Origin: Lachnospiraceae bacterium
GTDB taxonomy: Bacteria; Bacillota; Clostridia; Lachnospirales; Lachnospiraceae
DNA: 64,000 bases
Direction of reading: 5' to 3'
NCBI GenBank assembly: GCA_910574805.1
Contig: CAJTCV010000003.1
Location: 124,001 to 188,000 of the forward strand
This document shows positions 36,122 to 45,291 of the stretch, piece after piece (position 1 is the first letter of the stretch; every line of letters begins with the position of its first letter). The translations under genes were made by a program, and so were the position numbers. The notes under the pieces were generated by a model. It was given only the letters and a program-made list of their open reading frames with translations. It was not told the origin of the DNA and ran no database searches.

Positions 36122-36514
36122 TCAGGGAGCTTCTCTGAGCAGGACTCTCTCATAGAAAAGTCCCACAAGGAACCAGACGGGGGCGTAGTCCAGACGGATG
36201 ACGCCCTGCAGGTGGTAAGGGGCGCGGCTGTAGTCCCAGGGGCACATGTCCTTCTGCTTCAGGAGGCAGCCGCTTATATATTCTCCAAGAAAAATGCAGG
36301 ACATGTAGACGAATCCCCTTTGAAAAAGCGGTGCGTTTTTCATTTTCTGCATAACAGGTGCAAGGAAGGCCGCGCTTCCGTAGATGGGGAACATCCAGAG
36401 GGAGGATCTGCCGGTCAGCTTCAAATTGCGGACCCGGAAGGCATGCAGACCGGTCCAGAGAAGCTCCATGGCCCAGCCGATCATTCCGCATCGTAAAAAA
36501 TTTTGTATTATCAT
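36122..36514 (-). CDS. Small membrane protein, putative ABC-transporter type IV (CmpB-like) family
   Basis: The 130-residue protein has about four hydrophobic segments and the pattern GMIGWAMELLWTG, SLWMFPIYGSAAFL, GEYISGCLLKQ, CPWDYS and GVIRLDYAPVWFLVGLFYE. These match my memory of the CmpB-like putative ABC transporter membrane family, common in Firmicutes but without known function. The ribosome site before the ATG at 36514 is weak, so the start may be elsewhere. It lies upstream of, and on the same strand as, the pyrB promoter, and is probably a separate unit. Confidence 0.7.
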   Translation of the reverse strand: MIIQNFLRCGMIGWAMELLWTGLHAFRVRNLKLTGRSSLWMFPIYGSAAFLAPVMQKMKNAPLFQRGFVYMSCIFLGEYISGCLLKQKDMCPWDYSRAPYHLQGVIRLDYAPVWFLVGLFYERVLLREAP

Positions 36515-36595
36515 AGAAGCTATTATGGGACATATGAGAAAAATTATACATCCGGACAGGCGAAACCAGGATCCCGGGCTTGCGTCAGGGGGTGC

Positions 36596-36624
36596 TTGAA
36601 AGTGATGCTTTCATATGTTATGAT
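36596..36624 (+). promoter_or_regulatory. Promoter for folC-pheA
   Basis: TTGAAA (36596-36601) and TATGAT (36619-36624) are 17 bases apart, 55 bases before the folC start. Confidence 0.7.
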
Positions 36625-36678
36625 GAGGAACAGTGAAGCAGATGTCCATATGATTATTATAGAGAAAGTGTGAAAAAC

Positions 36679-37977
36679 ATGACATATGAAGAAGCAAAGC
36701 AGTTTCTGGAGGACTGCAATCAATATGCGGGAGAATTTACGCTGGAGCCGCTGCAGGAGATGCTGAGGCGTCTGGGGGATCCCCAGGAGGAACTGTCCTT
36801 TGTGCATATCGCGGGAACGAACGGGAAGGGCTCCGTACTGGCGTATGTGTCCACGGTATTAAAGGAAACAGGATATCGGGTGGGGAGATATATTTCTCCT
36901 ACGATTTTCAGCTACCGGGAGCGGATTCAGGTCAATGAGCAGTACATAACAAAAGAGGCGCTGGTGCGTCTGACGGAGCGGATCCGGGCAGTGGGAGAGC
37001 AGATGCTGTCGGAGGGCCTGTCCCATCCCACCATGTTTGAGGCGGAGACGGCGCTGGCTTTTCTGTATTTTGCGGAGCAGAAATGTGATCTGGTAGTGCT
37101 GGAGTGCGGCATGGGCGGCAGACTGGATGCAACCAACGTCATACGTCATACCATAGTGGCGGTGCTGGCTTCCATCAGTATGGACCATATGGGATTTCTG
37201 GGAAATACGCTGTCGGAGATCGCACAGAACAAGGCAGGAATCATCAAACCGGGCTGTACGGTGGTGACTGTGAAACAGGAGCCGGAGGCCGAAGCTGCGG
37301 TGCTTTTGCAGGCAGAGGCGCAGGGCTGTACGGTGGTGACGGCAGATCCGGCGCGTGCAGTGAACCGAAAAAGGGGACTGTTTTCCCAGGTCTTTGACTA
37401 CGGGGAGCGAAAGGCGGCAGAGATCTCTCTGTCGGGCGAATACCAGTTTGCCAACGCAGCGCTGGCGCTGGAAGTGATCGATGTGATGAGGGAAAAGGGC
37501 TACGGAATCCCGGAAGAGGCAGTCAGGAAAGGTTTAAAGGAGACGGTCTGGACAGGCCGGTTCAGCGTGATTGCAAAGGCGCCCTGTGTGATCGTGGACG
37601 GGGCGCACAACCGGGATGCGGCCGGGAAGCTTGCCCGGACCATTGAGAATTATCTGGGCGGGAAGAGGCTGATCTATATCATGGGTGTCCTGGCGGATAA
37701 GGAATATGAGGCCGTGATCCGGCAGACGGCCCGCTACGCCTCGGAGATCATCACGGTGATGACGCCGGACAATGTGAGGGCTCTGCCGGCGGAGAAACTG
37801 GCGGAAGCAGTAGTGGTATATAATCCCCATGTCCAGGCGGCAGAGAGCATCCGGGCGGCTGTAAAGCAGGCATATGAGCTGGCGGGAGAGGAAGACGTGA
37901 TTCTGGCTTTCGGCTCTCTATCGTACTTGGGAGAGCTGGTACGGGCAGTGGAAGAGAGGAGACAGGAGAAAAAATGA
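36679..37977 (+). CDS. folC: Folylpolyglutamate synthase / dihydrofolate synthase
   Basis: The enzyme adds glutamate to dihydropteroate and to folates, using ATP. The P-loop-like motif is IAGTNGKGSVLAYVS near residue 37, followed by GRYISPTIFSYRERIQVN, ECGMGGRLDATNVI near 142 and SMDHMGFLGNT near 165; the C-terminal ligase domain holds VDGAHNRDAAGKL near 300. The ATG at 36679 (432 residues) gives the usual MTYEEAKQFL N terminus; a GTG three codons earlier is also possible. Its stop overlaps the pheA start by four bases, so the two are co-translated. Confidence 0.94.
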   Translation: MTYEEAKQFLEDCNQYAGEFTLEPLQEMLRRLGDPQEELSFVHIAGTNGKGSVLAYVSTVLKETGYRVGRYISPTIFSYRERIQVNEQYITKEALVRLTERIRAVGEQMLSEGLSHPTMFEAETALAFLYFAEQKCDLVVLECGMGGRLDATNVIRHTIVAVLASISMDHMGFLGNTLSEIAQNKAGIIKPGCTVVTVKQEPEAEAAVLLQAEAQGCTVVTADPARAVNRKRGLFSQVFDYGERKAAEISLSGEYQFANAALALEVIDVMREKGYGIPEEAVRKGLKETVWTGRFSVIAKAPCVIVDGAHNRDAAGKLARTIENYLGGKRLIYIMGVLADKEYEAVIRQTARYASEIITVMTPDNVRALPAEKLAEAVVVYNPHVQAAESIRAAVKQAYELAGEEDVILAFGSLSYLGELVRAVEERRQEKK

Positions 37978-39104
37978 CAGACTTACTGGAACTTCGGGAT
38001 CAGATCGATAAAATCGATCGGGAGATCGTACGGTTATTTGAAGATCGAATGGAGATCTGCAGACAGGTGGCGGAGTACAAGATTGCCAACGGGAAGAAGG
38101 TCCTGGACCGGGACAGAGAGCTTGAGAAGCTGGAAGTGCTGGGCGGGCTTGCCCACAACGATTTTAACAGGCATGGGGTGAAGGAACTGTTTCAGCAGAT
38201 CATGTCCATGAGCAGAAAGCTGCAGTACCAGCTGCTGGCCGGGGAGGGCGTGTCGGGCAGCCTGCCCTTTACCCGGATCGATCAGATCGACCGGAAGAAC
38301 TGCCGGGTGGTCTATCAGGGCGTGGAAGGGGCTTACCAGCATGAGGCGGCGCTCCGGTATTTCGGGGAGGATGTGAATATTTTCCATATGGACAGCTGGC
38401 GGGGATGTATGGAGGCGATCAAGGAAGGAATGGCAGACTATGCGGTGCTTCCCATAGAAAATTCGTCTGCCGGAGAAGTCAACGATATCTACGACCTTCT
38501 GGAAGAGTACGAGAATTATATCGTCGGCGAGCAGATCCTGAAGATTGACCATGCGCTTCTGGGTGTTCCGGGCGCCCGGCTCTCGGATATCCGGACGGTC
38601 TACTCCCATCCCCAGGCGCTGATGCAGTGCTCGCTTTATCTGGAACAGCAGCAGGGATGGAAGCAGGAAAGTATGGCAAATACGGCCATGGCAGCGAAAA
38701 AGGTGGCCAAAGACGGGGACAGGACTCAGGCGGCCATCGGAAGCGTGGCGGCGGCGGAGCATCACGGGCTGGTGGTGCTGAAAGCGCCGCTGAACCACAA
38801 CCGTTTTAATTCCACCCGCTTTATTATCGTTACCAACCGGAAGATGTATGAAAAGGATGCGAAGAAGGTCAGCATCTGTTTTGAACTGCCCCATACGAGC
38901 GGAAGCCTTTATAATATTCTGTCGCATATTATTTACAATGACCTGAATATGTGTAAGATCGAGTCAAGACCCATTCCGGAACACAACTGGGAGTATCATT
39001 TCTTCGTAGACTTTGACGGCAACCTGAATGACAGCGCGGTGAAGAATGCCATCCGCGGGATCATGGAGGAGGCCGTGAATTTCAAGATCCTCGGGAATTA
39101 CTAA
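37974..39104 (+). CDS. pheA: Bifunctional chorismate mutase / prephenate dehydratase
   Basis: The 376-residue P-protein turns chorismate into phenylpyruvate for phenylalanine synthesis. The chorismate mutase domain is residues 1-90 (LRDQIDKIDREIVRLFEDR, then DRDRELEKL), the dehydratase domain follows from about 107 (VYQGVEGAYQHEAALRYFG, LPIENSSAGEVNDIYDLL), and a C-terminal ACT domain starts near 300 with the phenylalanine-binding ESRPIPEHNWEYHFF segment. Feedback inhibition by phenylalanine is therefore expected. Its 3' end overlaps the convergent PHP gene by 23 bases. Confidence 0.96.
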   Translation: MTDLLELRDQIDKIDREIVRLFEDRMEICRQVAEYKIANGKKVLDRDRELEKLEVLGGLAHNDFNRHGVKELFQQIMSMSRKLQYQLLAGEGVSGSLPFTRIDQIDRKNCRVVYQGVEGAYQHEAALRYFGEDVNIFHMDSWRGCMEAIKEGMADYAVLPIENSSAGEVNDIYDLLEEYENYIVGEQILKIDHALLGVPGARLSDIRTVYSHPQALMQCSLYLEQQQGWKQESMANTAMAAKKVAKDGDRTQAAIGSVAAAEHHGLVVLKAPLNHNRFNSTRFIIVTNRKMYEKDAKKVSICFELPHTSGSLYNILSHIIYNDLNMCKIESRPIPEHNWEYHFFVDFDGNLNDSAVKNAIRGIMEEAVNFKILGNY

Positions 39105-39966
39105 GCGCCGGAGGAATGCAGGGCGACGCGGCTTTCAACCCATCCAGGAGCGTCCGGGGGATGGACAAACCGGATTTGATGCCTGTCCCCAGTGCGATGT
39201 CCGGCTTGTTTTTTCCATGGAAATCAGAGCCGCCGGTGATGAGAAGTCCGTACTGCTCTGCAAGGGAGCGTAGGAACGCCTCATCAGAGCCGCGGTTCAG
39301 CACATAGATGGCTTCAATTCCCATGAGGCCCTCTGCTTTCAGTTCGCCGACGAGCTGATGGAGCTGCTTTCTGGACAGAGAGTAGAGGAGCGGGTGTGCC
39401 AGCACCGGGATCCCTCCATGGGACAGGATGAGCCGTATGGCGTCTGCGGGCGTCGTTTCGGCCTTTGGGACGAAGCAGGGGGCATGGTCCCCCAGATATT
39501 TGTCAAAAGCGATCTGGCGCGTCTCTACGCAGCCTCTGTCCGTAAGCCATGCGGCCATGTGAGCCCGGGTGATGACGGCATCGGGAAAGCATGCAGTGAG
39601 CGCTTCCATGGATATGGGAAATCCGGTATGCTCCCGGATGCGTTCGCACATCTGCCGGTTGCGTACATCCCGGGCATTCAGAAATTCATGAAGCTTCTGC
39701 TGAAAGGATTCTGCCCGGTAATCCATAAAATAGCCCAGTATGTGGACATCCCGGTGGAGATACCGGGTGGAAAATTCGATGCCGGGGACGACTTCCACAC
39801 CAGTGCCTTCGGCAGCGCGGACGGCCCTGTCGATGCCGTCGGTGGTGTCATGATCCGTCAGTGCGAAAGCGGACAGGCCGACAGTCTGTGCCAGAGCAAC
39901 CAGCTCTTCGGGAGTCCAAGATCCGTCGGAACAGTCAGAATGGACATGCAGGTCGATGGTATTCAT
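39082..39966 (-). CDS. PHP-domain phosphoesterase (YciV/TrpH-like)
   Basis: The 294-residue protein has the PHP metal-site motifs: DLHVHSDCSDGSWTPEE at residues 5-21, LTDHDTTDG near 37, VPGIEFSTRYLHRDVHILGY near 60, a His in PVLAHPLLYS and the final TGGSDFHGKNKP near 245. The layout with a small inserted domain resembles 3',5'-nucleoside bisphosphate phosphatase / RNase AM of the TrpH family, which degrade pAp or short RNA ends. AAGGAGA precedes the start. It is convergent with pheA and divergent from the MATE gene. Confidence 0.88.
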   Translation of the reverse strand: MNTIDLHVHSDCSDGSWTPEELVALAQTVGLSAFALTDHDTTDGIDRAVRAAEGTGVEVVPGIEFSTRYLHRDVHILGYFMDYRAESFQQKLHEFLNARDVRNRQMCERIREHTGFPISMEALTACFPDAVITRAHMAAWLTDRGCVETRQIAFDKYLGDHAPCFVPKAETTPADAIRLILSHGGIPVLAHPLLYSLSRKQLHQLVGELKAEGLMGIEAIYVLNRGSDEAFLRSLAEQYGLLITGGSDFHGKNKPDIALGTGIKSGLSIPRTLLDGLKAASPCIPPALSNSRGS

Positions 39967-40000
39967 AAATAAAATATCTCCTTGTATTTTTTATAGAAAG

Positions 40001-40029
40001 AGTATAACACATATGAAGGAATTTTTGAA
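40001..40029 (-). promoter_or_regulatory. Possible promoter for the PHP gene, overlapping the MATE start
   Basis: On the reverse strand TTCAAA (40029-40024) and TATACT (40006-40001) are 17 bases apart, putting the RNA start just before the PHP ribosome site. The box covers the MATE start codon, so the two divergent genes share only 46 bases of control DNA. Confidence 0.4.
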
Positions 40030-41347
40030 AATTGTATTTGGACTGGCATTTCCCATTGCACTCCAGAATCTGATCAATACGGCGGTGACAACCGCAGATG
40101 TGGTCATGCTGGGCAAAGTGGGAGAGACCGCTCTCTCCAGCGGCTCTCTGGCAGGTCAGGTCCAGTTTGTCATGGGTCTGATGGTCTTCGGAATGACCTC
40201 CGGAGCGTCGGTGCTGACGGCGCAGTACTGGGGGAAGAAAGACATCAGGACCATTGAGAAAGTGTTCAGTATGACGATCTGCTTTGCTCTGACAGCCGGG
40301 ATGGTCTTCTTCCTTGCGGCGGAGCTTTTTCCGGAACAGATCATGCATATCTTTTCTTCGGAACAGGAAGTTATAGAGGGAGGCGCGGCTTATCTTCGGA
40401 TCGTTGCGTTCAGCTATCCGCTGTCGGCGTTCTGTATGGGGTATCTGTATCTCATGCGGAGTGTGGAGCGGGCGAAGATCGGAACGGCCGTCTTTGCCTG
40501 TTCTCTGGTGGCCAATGTTGTTATGAATATGATCTTTATCTTCGGACTTCTGGGGGCGCCGGTCATGGGCGTCCGGGGAGCGGCTCTGGCGACTCTTCTC
40601 TCCCGGTGTCTGGAATTTGTGCTGGTGGTGGGATATATGTGGAAGGTGAACCGGCAGGTGTGCATCCGGTGGACGTATTTCTTCCGCTGGGACCGGCTTC
40701 TGCTCCGGGATTTTCTCATTCTGTCCATCCCGGTGGTGCTCAATGAGTCTCTGTGGGGGGCGGGGATGTCTGCCAACGCAGCGATCCTGGGGCAGCTGGG
40801 CAGCCCGGCTGCGGCAGCCAACTCCGTCGTGCGCGTGATTCGGGAGCTGGTGATGGTTATGAGCATCGGACTGTCAGCGGCCACCAGTGTGCTGGTGGGA
40901 AAGGCCATCGGGGAGAGAAGATTTGACGTGGCGGAGACGTATGCAAGGAGAATGGTATTCTTAAGCATTGGTGTGACATTCTGTGCCAGCGCAGCCATGT
41001 TCTCATTGCGCCACACGGTTGCAGGAGCGCTGACCCTGGGTGCGGAAGCGAAGAACTATCTGCTGTTCATGCTGGTTGTTCTGTCGGTTTACAGTCTGTG
41101 CCAGTCTGTAACCTGCCCAGTGATTGTGGGGGTGCTCCGGGCAGGCGGCGATACCAGATTCGGACTGATCCTGGAGGGCAGCGCCCTGTGGGTCGGTTCC
41201 ATACTCATGGGGTGGATTGGTGCATTTGTACTGCATCTGCCGGTAAAGGCTGTGTTCGTACTTCTGATGCTGGATGAATTTATCAAGCTGCCTTTTGCGG
41301 CGTGGAGGTATCGGTCAAAGGTGTGGCTGCGGGATGTGACACGGTAG
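40013..41347 (+). CDS. MATE-family multidrug/metabolite exporter
   Basis: The 444-residue membrane protein has twelve predicted helices in two similar halves, as in MATE exporters driven by Na+ or H+. The first helix with IALQNLINTAVTTADVVMLG and the matching second-half helix SIPVVLNESLWGAGMSANAA show the internal duplication; GKVGETALSSGSLAGQ and GQLGSPAAAANSVVRV are the equivalent loops. The ATG at 40013 follows AGAAAGAG; the frame extends back to 39956 but would overlap the PHP gene. Transported compounds are unknown. Confidence 0.92.
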   Translation: MKEFLKIVFGLAFPIALQNLINTAVTTADVVMLGKVGETALSSGSLAGQVQFVMGLMVFGMTSGASVLTAQYWGKKDIRTIEKVFSMTICFALTAGMVFFLAAELFPEQIMHIFSSEQEVIEGGAAYLRIVAFSYPLSAFCMGYLYLMRSVERAKIGTAVFACSLVANVVMNMIFIFGLLGAPVMGVRGAALATLLSRCLEFVLVVGYMWKVNRQVCIRWTYFFRWDRLLLRDFLILSIPVVLNESLWGAGMSANAAILGQLGSPAAAANSVVRVIRELVMVMSIGLSAATSVLVGKAIGERRFDVAETYARRMVFLSIGVTFCASAAMFSLRHTVAGALTLGAEAKNYLLFMLVVLSVYSLCQSVTCPVIVGVLRAGGDTRFGLILEGSALWVGSILMGWIGAFVLHLPVKAVFVLLMLDEFIKLPFAAWRYRSKVWLRDVTR

Positions 41348-41407
41348 AGAAGAAGGCAGATCATGTGTATCATTCGGATCAGACGGATGGATTTCCGGAA
41401 AAAAGGA

Positions 41408-41435
41408 TTGACATTTTGCGGGAAAACGGTATGAT
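41408..41435 (+). promoter_or_regulatory. Promoter for the malic enzyme gene
   Basis: TTGACA (41408-41413) and TATGAT (41430-41435) with a 16-base spacer, 36 bases before the start codon. Confidence 0.72.
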
Positions 41436-41471
41436 TTTGAGTGTGAGAATGCATACAGGAGGAAGAATCAT

Positions 41472-42647
41472 ATGGACTATGCAAAGGAATCATTGAGGCT
41501 TCATGGAGAGTGGAAGGGTAAGATCGAGGTCGTGGCGAAGGTGCCGGTGGAGACGAAGGACGATCTGTCTCTGGCATATACGCCGGGTGTGGCGCAGCCC
41601 TGTCTGGAGATCCAGAAGGATATAGAGAAAAGCTATGACCTGACCAGGAGGCACAATATGTGTCTGGTGGTGACGGACGGGAGCGCGGTACTGGGGCTTG
41701 GCGACATCGGACCGGAGGCCGGAATGCCGGTCATGGAGGGCAAATGCGTGCTCTTCAAGGCATTCGGAGATGTGGATGCTTTTCCGCTCTGCATAAAGAG
41801 CAAGGATGTGGACGAGATCGTCAATACGATCTGGCTTATCTCCGGAAGCTTCGGCGGCGTGAACCTGGAGGACATCTCGGCCCCCAGATGCTTTGAGATC
41901 GAGAAGAAATTAAAGGAAAAATGCGATATCCCCATCTTTCATGACGATCAGCACGGGACGGCCATTATCACACTGGCGGGACTTACCAATGCCCTGAAGG
42001 TAGTGGGCAAGAAAAAAGAAGAGGTGCGGGTAGTGGTAAACGGCGCGGGAGCTGCTGCAATCTCCATCACGAGACTGCTTCTGACCGCCGGCTTTGCGGA
42101 CATCACTTTATGCGACCGGAACGGTGCGATCTATGAAGGGCGTGAAAAGGGCATGAATCCGGTGAAAGAAGAGATGGCGGCGCGGACGAACCGGGAAAAG
42201 AGACAGGGGACGCTTGCGGATATGCTGGTGGGCGCGGATGTGTTTATCGGCGTCAGCGCTCCCGGGGTGGTGACTGCGGAGATGGTGAAGACCATGAATC
42301 CGGATGCAGTCATCTTCGCCTGCGCCAATCCTACGCCGGAGATCTTCCCCGAGGATGCAAAGGCGGGAGGCGCCAGAGTCGTATCCACCGGGCGGAGCGA
42401 TTTCCCCAATCAGATCAACAACGTTCTGGCTTTTCCGGGGATCTTCCGGGGAGCGTTCGATGTGCGTGCCAGTGACATCAATGATGAAATGAAGCTGGCA
42501 GCTGCAGAGGCGCTGGCGGGTCTGATTTCGGACGAAGAGCTGAACGAAGAGTATATCATTCCCAGGGCATTTGATCCCAGAGTCGGAAAAGCCGTGGCAG
42601 CAGCTGTTGCTGAGGCGGCCAGAAGAACGGGAGTTGCCAGGATCTGA
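41472..42647 (+). CDS. NAD(P)-dependent malic enzyme
   Basis: The 391-residue enzyme decarboxylates malate to pyruvate while reducing NAD(P). It is the short bacterial form without the phosphotransacetylase-like extension. Motifs include SLAYTPGVAQPCLEI near residue 35, GLGDIGPEAGMPVMEGK near 76, FHDDQHGTAIITLAGL near 155, the Rossmann segment VVNGAGAAAISITRLL near 190, and ANPTPEIFPEDA near 283. AGGAGGAAG precedes the ATG. It appears to be a single gene with its own promoter, supplying pyruvate and reducing power. Confidence 0.95.
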   Translation: MDYAKESLRLHGEWKGKIEVVAKVPVETKDDLSLAYTPGVAQPCLEIQKDIEKSYDLTRRHNMCLVVTDGSAVLGLGDIGPEAGMPVMEGKCVLFKAFGDVDAFPLCIKSKDVDEIVNTIWLISGSFGGVNLEDISAPRCFEIEKKLKEKCDIPIFHDDQHGTAIITLAGLTNALKVVGKKKEEVRVVVNGAGAAAISITRLLLTAGFADITLCDRNGAIYEGREKGMNPVKEEMAARTNREKRQGTLADMLVGADVFIGVSAPGVVTAEMVKTMNPDAVIFACANPTPEIFPEDAKAGGARVVSTGRSDFPNQINNVLAFPGIFRGAFDVRASDINDEMKLAAAEALAGLISDEELNEEYIIPRAFDPRVGKAVAAAVAEAARRTGVARI

Positions 42648-42654
42648 CGCAGGG

Positions 42655-42677
42655 GGCGGTGTGTGCAGCACACCGCC
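42655..42677 (+). terminator. Strong hairpin after malic enzyme
   Basis: GGCGGTGTG (42655-42663) and CACACCGCC (42669-42677) form a perfect 9-base stem with loop TGCAG. There is no U-tract, so it may stabilise the mRNA end more than terminate. Confidence 0.45.
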
Positions 42678-42705
42678 GCATTTATGTGAGGAGAATTTGT
42701 AAAAA

Positions 42706-43620
42706 ATGAAACAGATGAAAAATAACGTCATGCTGCTTTTGACGGCTCTGATCTGGGGCTGTGCTTTTGTGGCCCAGAGTGTGGGGATGGATTATGTGGG
42801 ACCATTTACCTTTAACTGTGTCCGATGCATTCTCGGGAGCATCATTCTGATACCGGTGATCTTTCTCATGGATGGTTTGAAGAAAAGAAGCGGCATGGAG
42901 GAAGAGGCAATGAAGAAGGCAAGAGGCAATGGCCGGATGCTTCTGACTGGAGGTATCTGCTGCGGCGTGATCCTGGCTGTGGCGAGCAGCCTGCAGCAGT
43001 TCGGCATCCTGTTCACTACGGTGGGAAAGGCAGGCTTTATCACGGCGATGTATATCGTTCTGGTTCCCATACTGGGAGTCTTTGTGGGAAAGAAGATTCG
43101 GCCGCTGATCGTTCTGTGTGTGCTGGTTGCTGTGGCAGGGCTGTATTTCCTGTGTATGACAGAGCAGTTCGCCCTTGGTATGGGGGATCTGTTTGTGCTG
43201 TTGTGTGCACTGGTGTTTTCCATTCATATTCTGGTCATTGATCATTTTTCACCGCTGGTGGACGGGGTACGTATGTCGGCGATCCAGTTTCTGACGGCGG
43301 GGATTGTCTGTGGTGTGCCCATGCTGATCTGGGAGAATCCAAAGCCGGAGAACATTCTGGCCGCGTGGATGCCCGTGCTGTATGCAGGCATTTTGTCCTG
43401 CGGGGTGGCATATACCCTGCAGATTCTTGGGCAGAAGAACGTGGATCCCACCGTAGCGTCTCTGCTGCTGAGTCTGGAATCGGTGTTCTCGGTGCTGGCA
43501 GGCTGGGTGATCCTTCATCAGAGCCTGAATCAGAGGGAACTGTTTGGATGTGCGCTGATGTTCGCGGCGATCATCATGGCGCAGCTGCCGCAGAGGAAAG
43601 GACAGGGAAATAAGGCATGA
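42706..43620 (+). CDS. EamA/DMT-family transporter
   Basis: The 304-residue protein has ten predicted membrane helices in two EamA repeats. Typical segments are LLLTALIWGCAFVAQSVGMD in helix 1, FTTVGKAGFITAMYIVLVPI near residue 106, and in the second repeat ILSCGVAYTLQILGQKNVDP near 228 with VASLLLSLESVFSVLAGW. Members export amino acids, drugs or other metabolites; the substrate here is unknown. An AGGAG site is about 12 bases before the ATG. Its last codons overlap hemZ by four bases, which couples their translation although their functions seem unrelated. Confidence 0.9.
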   Translation: MKQMKNNVMLLLTALIWGCAFVAQSVGMDYVGPFTFNCVRCILGSIILIPVIFLMDGLKKRSGMEEEAMKKARGNGRMLLTGGICCGVILAVASSLQQFGILFTTVGKAGFITAMYIVLVPILGVFVGKKIRPLIVLCVLVAVAGLYFLCMTEQFALGMGDLFVLLCALVFSIHILVIDHFSPLVDGVRMSAIQFLTAGIVCGVPMLIWENPKPENILAAWMPVLYAGILSCGVAYTLQILGQKNVDPTVASLLLSLESVFSVLAGWVILHQSLNQRELFGCALMFAAIIMAQLPQRKGQGNKA

Positions 43621-45068
43621 TAGAAGTGACTGTAAGCCAGGCGGGTTTTGAATATGATATTCATTCTCTGGTGAAGGCGTTTTTTCCGGGGGAAGAGGTA
43701 TCTGTCCGGGTGCAGGAAGATTTTACAGAAGCCGCCGGACGCCGGATGAAGGTGGTGTTTACACAGGAAATGGTGACGGCGGAGGTTCTGGAGGATGGAA
43801 GCACAAAGGAGAGCCGGCACTGTCCGATCGATCCCGGGAACCGGAAGGAGACGAAGACGCATCTGAAACAGATGATTTACAGGGCTCTGGCCGCGTACAC
43901 GGGGCAGGAGCTGCCCTGGGGGACGCTGACCGGCATCCGGCCGGTGAAGATCGCCATGCAGCTTCTGGAGGACGGGAAGAGCAACGTGGAGACTGCGGCG
44001 TATATGCGGAATGTCTATCTGGCCAGCAGGGAAAAGGCGGCTCTGAGCGTTATGATCGCCAATAAGGAACGGCATGTGCTGCAGGGTATTGATTATAAAG
44101 ACGGGTACAGTCTGTATGTGGGGATCCCGTTCTGCCCCAGCACCTGCCTGTACTGCTCTTTTGCGTCCTATCCGCTGGCGCGGTGGGAAAACCGCATGGA
44201 CGACTACCTGGAGGCCCTTTTTCAGGAATTTGATTATGCGGCGGAGCAGTTCGGAGGCCGGAAGCTGAATACGGTCTATGTGGGAGGCGGGACGCCCACC
44301 ACGCTGAGCCCGGAGCGGCTTGACCGGCTGCTTGTCAGGATCCGGACAAAATTTGATCTGTCGCATGTGCAGGAATTTACCGTGGAGGCCGGCAGACCGG
44401 ACAGCATCACAGAGGAGAAACTGAAGGTGCTCCTGGAGCACGGGATCGACCGGATCTCCATCAACCCCCAGACCATGAAGGACGAGACGCTGCGGATCAT
44501 CGGGCGCCACCATACGGTGGAACAGACGAAGGAGGCCTATGCCCTTGCCCGCAGGATGGGTTTCTCCCACATCAATATGGATCTGATCGTGGGGCTTCCG
44601 GGAGAGGGATATGAGGATGTGGAGCATACCATGCAGGAGATCGCTGTTCTGGCGCCGGACAGTGTGACAATCCACTCACTGGCCATCAAGCGGGCGGCGC
44701 GACTGAATCTCTTCCGGGAAAAATACGAGGAAATGGGGCTTCACAACAACATGCAGATCATGGATATGACGGCCGGATACTGTGCACAGATGGGGCTGTT
44801 TCCGTATTATCTGTACCGTCAGAAAAATATGGCGGGCAATTTTGAAAATGTGGGATATGCAAAGGCGGACAGGGCCGGGATCTACAACATTCTGATGATG
44901 GAGGAGAAACAGGACATCGTGGCCTGCGGAGCCGGCACCATATCCAAGAGGGTGTACCCTGACGGGCGTATTGAACGGTGCGAGAACGTGAAAGAAGTGG
45001 CGCAGTACATGGAGCGGATCCATGAGATGACAGAGCGGAAACGGAAGCTTTTTTCCCAGGGGATATAG
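43617..45068 (+). CDS. hemZ: Coproporphyrinogen III dehydrogenase-like radical SAM protein HemZ
   Basis: The 483-residue protein has a roughly 165-residue N-terminal region with GTLTGIRPVKIAMQLLEDG, a hallmark of HemZ, followed by the radical SAM core: the cluster motif CPSTCLYCSF near residue 172 (CxxxCxxC), YVGGGTPTTLSPERL near 221, EFTVEAGRPDSIT near 253 and MDLIVGLPGEG near 321. Members were proposed to oxidise coproporphyrinogen without oxygen, but heme pathway genes are absent nearby and many Lachnospiraceae do not make heme, so the actual reaction is uncertain. Confidence 0.9.
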   Translation: MIEVTVSQAGFEYDIHSLVKAFFPGEEVSVRVQEDFTEAAGRRMKVVFTQEMVTAEVLEDGSTKESRHCPIDPGNRKETKTHLKQMIYRALAAYTGQELPWGTLTGIRPVKIAMQLLEDGKSNVETAAYMRNVYLASREKAALSVMIANKERHVLQGIDYKDGYSLYVGIPFCPSTCLYCSFASYPLARWENRMDDYLEALFQEFDYAAEQFGGRKLNTVYVGGGTPTTLSPERLDRLLVRIRTKFDLSHVQEFTVEAGRPDSITEEKLKVLLEHGIDRISINPQTMKDETLRIIGRHHTVEQTKEAYALARRMGFSHINMDLIVGLPGEGYEDVEHTMQEIAVLAPDSVTIHSLAIKRAARLNLFREKYEEMGLHNNMQIMDMTAGYCAQMGLFPYYLYRQKNMAGNFENVGYAKADRAGIYNILMMEEKQDIVACGAGTISKRVYPDGRIERCENVKEVAQYMERIHEMTERKRKLFSQGI

Positions 45069-45096
45069 GATGATATCTGAACATGCAGACAGTAAG

Positions 45097-45140
45097 GCAG
45101 CGAACAGGGTTTTCAGTTAAGAAAACGGTTCGCTGCTTTT
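45097..45140 (+). terminator. Rho-independent terminator after hemZ
   Basis: GCAGCGAAC (45097-45105) and GTTCGCTGC (45128-45136) pair perfectly and TTTT follows. It separates the hemZ operon from the ureide island. The rest of the 223-base gap (45141-45291) holds only a 39-codon open frame of doubtful meaning. Confidence 0.85.
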
Positions 45141-45291
45141 GGCTTTGGAATGAAGTTTGTGAGTGTCAAAACACTGGAGGAATGTGCAGAAGCTACAAAA
45201 GAAAAATGGAAATTGGAGAAAATGGATGATGAAAAAGAGCAGAAAAGGAGGTATGATAAGAAATCATAAGGAAATTCAGGAGGATAAGGGA

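Noticed and set aside
45150-45269. A 39-codon open frame (MKFVSVKTLEECAEATKEKW...) between the hemZ terminator and allE
   Set aside because: It has no clear ribosome site and no family I recognise. It could be a small peptide or a gene remnant, but chance is the simpler reading.
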